8,154 bases of DNA from Candidatus Gastranaerophilales bacterium (lineage in GTDB: Bacteria > Cyanobacteriota > Vampirovibrionia > Gastranaerophilales > Gastranaerophilaceae). Both the position numbers and the translations under genes were made by a program. The notes below the pieces were generated by a model. It did no database searches. It was not told where the DNA came from and saw nothing but the letters and a program-made list of their open reading frames with translations. Shown here piece by piece: positions 6,546 to 8,154 of this stretch. How positions within the stretch are numbered: position 1 is the first letter of the stretch; each line of letters begins with the position of its first letter. The stretch spans positions 1-8,154 of the forward strand of contig CAADWU010000091.1 in NCBI GenBank assembly GCA_900752845.1, given 5' to 3'.

Positions 6546-7525
6546 AAGATAATACCTCTACCGCTTAAGAAAAATAATAACACTGCAAGCCCTGATAAAA
6601 TTGCAGAAGTAATAGCAAATACAGTTACAACTTTCTTTTCAGACCATTCACATAATTCAAAATGGTGGTGTATAGGTGACATTTTAAATACTCTTTTACC
6701 TGTTGTTTTGAAACTTATAACCTGAATAATTACTGACAAAGTTTCCATAACAAACACGCCTGCAATTAAAATCAGAAGTATTTCAAACTTGCCCAAAACA
6801 GCAATTGTCCCAAGCAACCCGCCTATTGCAAGAGAACCTGTATCTCCCATAAATACCTGAGCTTTAGGTTTATTATATTTCAAAAATCCTGCAAGAGCAC
6901 CGGCAACAACAGCTGAAATTATTGCTGCTTCAGCAGCTCCGGTAAACAAACAAATTATTGCACATGCTGCAAAAGCAAAAATTCCTGTTGATGCAGCCAA
7001 ACCGTCTAGCCCGTCGGTTAAATTGTAAGCATTAGATGCTCCGGTTATTACAAATACCGCAAATATCGGATATAACCAGCCTAAATGCAAAACATAATGA
7101 CCTACGGTTAAATCTCCAGCACCGGTCTTTGACATCATTAAATACAATATAGGAAGCATTGCAATTGCAATTTGTCTTAAAAGTTTACCTCTGGCAGTCA
7201 AACCGTCATTGCCTTTTCCTTTAATTTTTATATAATCGTCTTGAAAACCTGCAAATGTATAAAATAAAAGTGTTAAAAGAATAATAAACGCTTCTGTGGT
7301 AAGTCTTTGCGCCAATGCAAGAACAATAATTGATGCAAGAATGATTGCTGCAATAATAAAAACACCGCCCGTTGTAGGAGTACCCTGCTTTTTCGCATGA
7401 GCCTCAGGTGCACAGTCTTTAACATATTGCCCAATCATTTTTTTCTTTAAAAAATCAATATAAGGTACGCCAAACAGTAAACATAAAATCATACCTAATA
7501 AAAATGCAACAGCTAGCATTATCAT
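6542..7525 (-). CDS. mraY: Phospho-N-acetylmuramoyl-pentapeptide-transferase (MraY)
   Basis: MraY transfers phospho-MurNAc-pentapeptide from UDP to undecaprenyl phosphate, giving lipid I, the first membrane step. The protein is 327 residues with about ten membrane segments, a normal size. Motifs: KKQGTPTTGG (45-54), the aspartate pair D96-D97 in GFQDDYIKIKGKG, NLTDGLDGLA (168-177), FMGDTGSLA (225-233) with catalytic D228, and SPIHHHFE (283-290) with the histidine triad 286-288. ATG 7525 is chosen over the in-frame ATG two codons later because AAGGGG ends 7 nt before it. That ribosome binding site lies in the last codons of murF, and the gap between the genes is 3 nt. Confidence 0.97.
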   Translation of the reverse strand: MIMLAVAFLLGMILCLLFGVPYIDFLKKKMIGQYVKDCAPEAHAKKQGTPTTGGVFIIAAIILASIIVLALAQRLTTEAFIILLTLLFYTFAGFQDDYIKIKGKGNDGLTARGKLLRQIAIAMLPILYLMMSKTGAGDLTVGHYVLHLGWLYPIFAVFVITGASNAYNLTDGLDGLAASTGIFAFAACAIICLFTGAAEAAIISAVVAGALAGFLKYNKPKAQVFMGDTGSLAIGGLLGTIAVLGKFEILLILIAGVFVMETLSVIIQVISFKTTGKRVFKMSPIHHHFELCEWSEKKVVTVFAITSAILSGLAVLLFFLSGRGIIL

Positions 7526-7528
7526 TTT

Positions 7529-8154
7529 TTATCCCCTTTTTATTAACTTCAAGTTTTCAATTATCTCTTCAAACTTCATTGCTCGTGAAGCCTTTAAAAA
7601 TATTGTATTACCGACATCAAGATTATCAAGAATGTAACGAGATGTTTCATCATTATTTTTAAAGCTGTAAACATCTAAACCTGCTTTTTTTAATTCTTCA
7701 CCTATATTTTCAGCAAGAGAACCTACAGTAATAAAAACAGCTTTATTTTTATTTTCCGCTTCTTTTTGCGCCAAATATCTGCCTACCTGCCTGTGGAGTT
7801 CAATCTCATTATCACCTAATTCACCCATATCACCAAGTATTACAATAGGCTTTTCATATAAATCCAAGAAGGTCGAAACAGATGCCTTCATTGATTCAGG
7901 ATTTGCATTATAGCTGTCATTTATTACATTAAACCCGTTAATCTTTTCTGCTTCCCAACGTTTTTCAATCGGATGATACGATGCAAGACCTTTTCTGATT
8001 TCTTCATAAGACATTCCGAGTTTGAGCCCGATTTCTATTGCAGACAATGAATTTTCAATATTATAATCGCCTTCTACATTAAGTTCATATTCTCGCTCTT
8101 TGTAAATAAACTTAGAATATCCTTTTTTTCTTTCTAAAACTTTAACGTCATTAA
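7529..8154 (-). CDS. murF: UDP-MurNAc-tripeptide:D-alanyl-D-alanine ligase (MurF), C-terminal part
   Basis: MurF is the cytoplasmic ligase that adds D-Ala-D-Ala to UDP-MurNAc-tripeptide, finishing the soluble precursor. The frame is open to the right edge, so the N-terminal UDP-binding domain and the P-loop are outside the window. About 207 residues are visible. They include GDYNIENSLSAIEIG, the MurF form of the conserved HN segment, with coding upstream of any local start codon. Next comes HPIEKRWE, then NDSYNANPESM, the C-terminal domain hallmark, then LGDMGELG, also typical of MurF. The C-terminus is ENLKLIKRG. An internal TTG near 8047 is not the start, because family-typical sequence continues upstream of it. 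mraY follows after 3 nt. Confidence 0.95.
   Translation of the reverse strand, partial: NDVKVLERKKGYSKFIYKEREYELNVEGDYNIENSLSAIEIGLKLGMSYEEIRKGLASYHPIEKRWEAEKINGFNVINDSYNANPESMKASVSTFLDLYEKPIVILGDMGELGDNEIELHRQVGRYLAQKEAENKNKAVFITVGSLAENIGEELKKAGLDVYSFKNNDETSRYILDNLDVGNTIFLKASRAMKFEEIIENLKLIKRG

Noticed and set aside
8123..8129. A7 run in murF (minus strand) as a slippery frameshift site
   Set aside because: The murF frame is intact on both sides, and A-runs in lysine codons are common in AT-rich genes. No stimulatory structure is evident.
1..8154. CRISPR arrays, tRNA or rRNA genes, insertion sequences, phage genes
   Set aside because: No direct repeat array, no tRNA-like or rRNA-like segment, no transposase or integrase motif was seen. 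Nearly all bases from 190 onward are within confident protein-coding genes.

Overview
The window is AT-rich bacterial chromosome. It holds most of a division and cell wall (dcw) gene cluster on the minus strand and a divergent left end with one glycosyltransferase on the plus strand. No ribosomal RNA gene or taxon-specific marker is present. Low GC, lysine-rich proteins and compact operon packing suggest an uncultured, probably host-associated bacterium. A gut Melainabacteria (Gastranaerophilales) or a low-GC Firmicute would fit, but this is inference only. The gene content implies a peptidoglycan-containing cell.

Right to left (minus strand, direction of transcription): the C-terminal half of murF enters from the right edge, followed by mraY, murD, ftsW, murG and folC. 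Neighbours are 3 nt apart or overlap by 4, 23, 1 and 11 nt, so this is almost certainly one translationally coupled operon. MurD and MurF build the UDP-MurNAc-pentapeptide, MraY makes lipid I, MurG makes lipid II, and FtsW polymerises lipid II at the septum. The last gene, folC, belongs to folate metabolism. It sits where murC commonly follows murG, so three Mur-ligase-superfamily enzymes lie in one transcript.

Left part (plus strand): a membrane-anchored family 2 glycosyltransferase carries an extra C-terminal cysteine-containing domain of about 130 residues that I do not recognise. Its 3' end overlaps the 3' end of folC by 26 bp, tail to tail. A possible intrinsic terminator for it lies inside folC.

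Left edge (about 1-189): this is a divergent regulatory region. On the minus strand there is a near-consensus promoter (TTGAAA-17 nt-TATAAT), a strong ribosome binding site (AAGGAG, 6-nt spacer) and an ATG. Ten consecutive G follow within the first codons. With G10 the frame stops after 13 codons; G9 or G11 would stay open to the window edge. This looks like the start of a gene switched by a homopolymer tract, or a sequencing or assembly indel in that tract. It is the most interesting signal in the window. A 7-bp inverted repeat between the two divergent genes is a candidate operator.
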